Shown piece after piece: positions 13,854-14,768 of a DNA stretch of 14,768 nucleotides; the stretch's first letter is position 1, and the number at the start of each line of letters is the position of its first letter. The stretch is from an uncultured Collinsella sp. (GTDB lineage: Bacteria; Actinomycetota; Coriobacteriia; Coriobacteriales; Coriobacteriaceae), in the NCBI GenBank assembly GCA_902493545.1, contig CABUQI010000021.1, forward strand, positions 1-14,768, in the 5' to 3' direction. Under the pieces are notes generated by a model, which saw nothing but the letters and a program-made list of their open reading frames with translations, made no database searches and was not told the DNA's origin. Position numbers and translations under genes: made by a program.

Positions 13854-14608
13854 TGCGCGCAGGGGATTTTGTCGGCGTCAAGGTTTACCGTAAGCCTGCC
13901 GAAGACAAGCGCACCAAAAAGGATGGCACGCCGCGCAGCCCTAAAAAGCTCGGCAAGATTCACTTTCCCGTCTTTACCCCGGGCGGCACGCGCGTGGTGG
14001 GCTTTATGGTCCGCCAGTCCGATATCGCAGGCATGATCGAGCGCCCCGACCGCTTTGTGGCGCTCGATGCCATCGGCGTCTATGAGGGTGCCGTCGCGGT
14101 CGACGACGTCAAGGGCACCTACGATGCCGCCGCGGCCAAGCGCCTCGATATCAACCTGGACGATTGCATCATCTGGGTTGGCATGGACGTGCGCACGGAA
14201 TCGGGCGATGTCGTGGGCTACTGCTCGGACGTTGAGTTCAAGCCGCGCTCGGGCATTGTACAGACGTTCTATGTGACCGCCGGTGCCGCTACGAGCGTGC
14301 TGGTGGGCGACACGCAGGTGCCGCCGACGATGCTGCGCGGCTACGAGAACGGCGCGATGATTGTCTCGGACGAGGTCAAGACGCTCGGGTATTCGGGCGG
14401 CGCGGCCGCCAAGGCTGCCGAGGCCAGCGTCGTGGTGGGCGATAAGGTCAAGAAGGGCGCCAAGGTGCTCGATGACAAGGGATCGGTCGCCGTGGACAAG
14501 GGCAGCCGCGCACTGGGCAAGCAGCTCGGCAAGACGCGCGGTATGTTCAAGGCCTTTAAGGACGAATATCAAAAGGCGAGCGGGGGCTCGTCAAAAGCTA
14601 GCAAATAG
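13853..14608 (+). CDS. PRC-barrel domain protein
   Basis: A 251-residue, apparently soluble protein without a signal peptide. Two beta-rich modules of PRC-barrel type are visible: residues 1-90 (GDFVGVKVYRKP, FPVFTPGGTRVVGFMVRQ) and about 103-175 (GMDVRTESGDVVGYCSDVEF, then a terminal strand set). PRC barrels are small ligand- or protein-binding folds found in RNA processing and photosynthesis proteins and in many uncharacterised genes. From about residue 183 the chain is Lys/Ala-rich, helical and strongly basic. The start codon overlaps the YtxH stop (TAATG), giving tight coupling and probably re-initiation, because no independent ribosome binding site is seen. The basic tail could meet the acidic tail of its YtxH partner or nucleic acid; that is only inference. 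A strong terminator follows. Confidence 0.85.
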   Translation: MRAGDFVGVKVYRKPAEDKRTKKDGTPRSPKKLGKIHFPVFTPGGTRVVGFMVRQSDIAGMIERPDRFVALDAIGVYEGAVAVDDVKGTYDAAAAKRLDINLDDCIIWVGMDVRTESGDVVGYCSDVEFKPRSGIVQTFYVTAGAATSVLVGDTQVPPTMLRGYENGAMIVSDEVKTLGYSGGAAAKAAEASVVVGDKVKKGAKVLDDKGSVAVDKGSRALGKQLGKTRGMFKAFKDEYQKASGGSSKASK

Positions 14609-14629
14609 CGACGTACCAAATGATGGGAG

Positions 14630-14668
14630 GCGAGCCGGAGACATGTTGCTCCGGCTCGCTGTGTTTAT
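14630..14668 (+). terminator. Rho-independent terminator after the PRC-barrel gene
   Basis: GCGAGCCGGAG (14630-14640) and CTCCGGCTCGC (14649-14659) pair perfectly over 11 bp around an 8-nt loop, followed by TGTGTTTAT. Confidence 0.85.
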
Positions 14669-14680
14669 GGGGGAGGGCAC

Positions 14681-14768
14681 ATGCGCCAAAACGGATCTAA
14701 CTTAAACGGGCGCTCGGGTGCGCGTCCGACGGCGCGCCGCGACCTGGGGCAGCTGCCCAGCGGTCAGC
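14681..14768 (+). CDS. Start of an unidentified gene (truncated by the window)
   Basis: The ATG at 14681 follows GGGAGGG (14671-14677) by 3 bases, an excellent ribosome binding site. The frame stays open for 29 codons to the window end (MRQNGSNLNGRSGARPTARR, then DLGQLPSGQ). The stretch is basic and probably disordered, as in the N-terminal tails of several membrane or DNA-associated proteins. The product cannot be recognised. It lies beyond a terminator and so probably has its own promoter; I see none in the 12 bases between terminator and ribosome binding site, so some read-through is possible. Confidence 0.6.
   Translation, partial: MRQNGSNLNGRSGARPTARRDLGQLPSGQ

Overview
The window looks like chromosome of a high-GC Gram-positive gut anaerobe, most likely a Coriobacteriia member close to Collinsella. 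This is an inference from the GC-rich third codon positions, the protein styles (Asp/Ala-rich FtsX permease, YtxH plus PRC-barrel pair, DUF362 ferredoxin) and intergenic repeats built around GTCCCCAA, which I associate with that genus. There are eleven complete genes and one partial gene at each end. I see no rRNA, tRNA, CRISPR array, prophage or insertion-sequence transposase.

Left part (1-6650): two different ABC exporters lie in a row. The first is an ABC-2 type system: the C-terminal half of an ATPase, then two overlapping permease genes. A gene-free, repeat-filled gap (2930-3151) and a good sigma-70-like promoter follow. The second exporter is a MacB/LolD-type ATPase with an 888-residue FtsX-type permease, closed by a clear terminator. 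Neither substrate can be read from the sequence.

Middle (6650-10120): a small SAM-dependent methyltransferase with codon use unlike its neighbours is followed by about 330 bases of repeats and hairpins. Then come a DUF362 iron-sulfur protein, a convergent intergenic region holding a terminator fused to a 131-bp inverted-repeat element, and a membrane-anchored alpha/beta hydrolase on the minus strand.

Right part (10120-14768): the hydrolase diverges from a TrhA (hemolysin III, PAQR-type) membrane protein across an intergenic region rich in short palindromes. Next are a CorC/HlyC-type CNNM-CBS membrane protein and, 24 bases later, a protein whose first ~135 residues resemble the N-terminal domain of cyanophycin synthetase but which lacks the catalytic domains. 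A separate promoter then drives a YtxH-domain gene translationally coupled to a PRC-barrel gene, a strong terminator follows, and the first 29 codons of another gene end the window.

The most unusual signals are: a hairpin family in two intergenic regions whose 13-nt loop is conserved while the paired arms differ and remain complementary; the stand-alone cyanophycin-synthetase N-domain protein; and the 131-bp inverted-repeat element. No complete new defence or biosynthetic system is evident.
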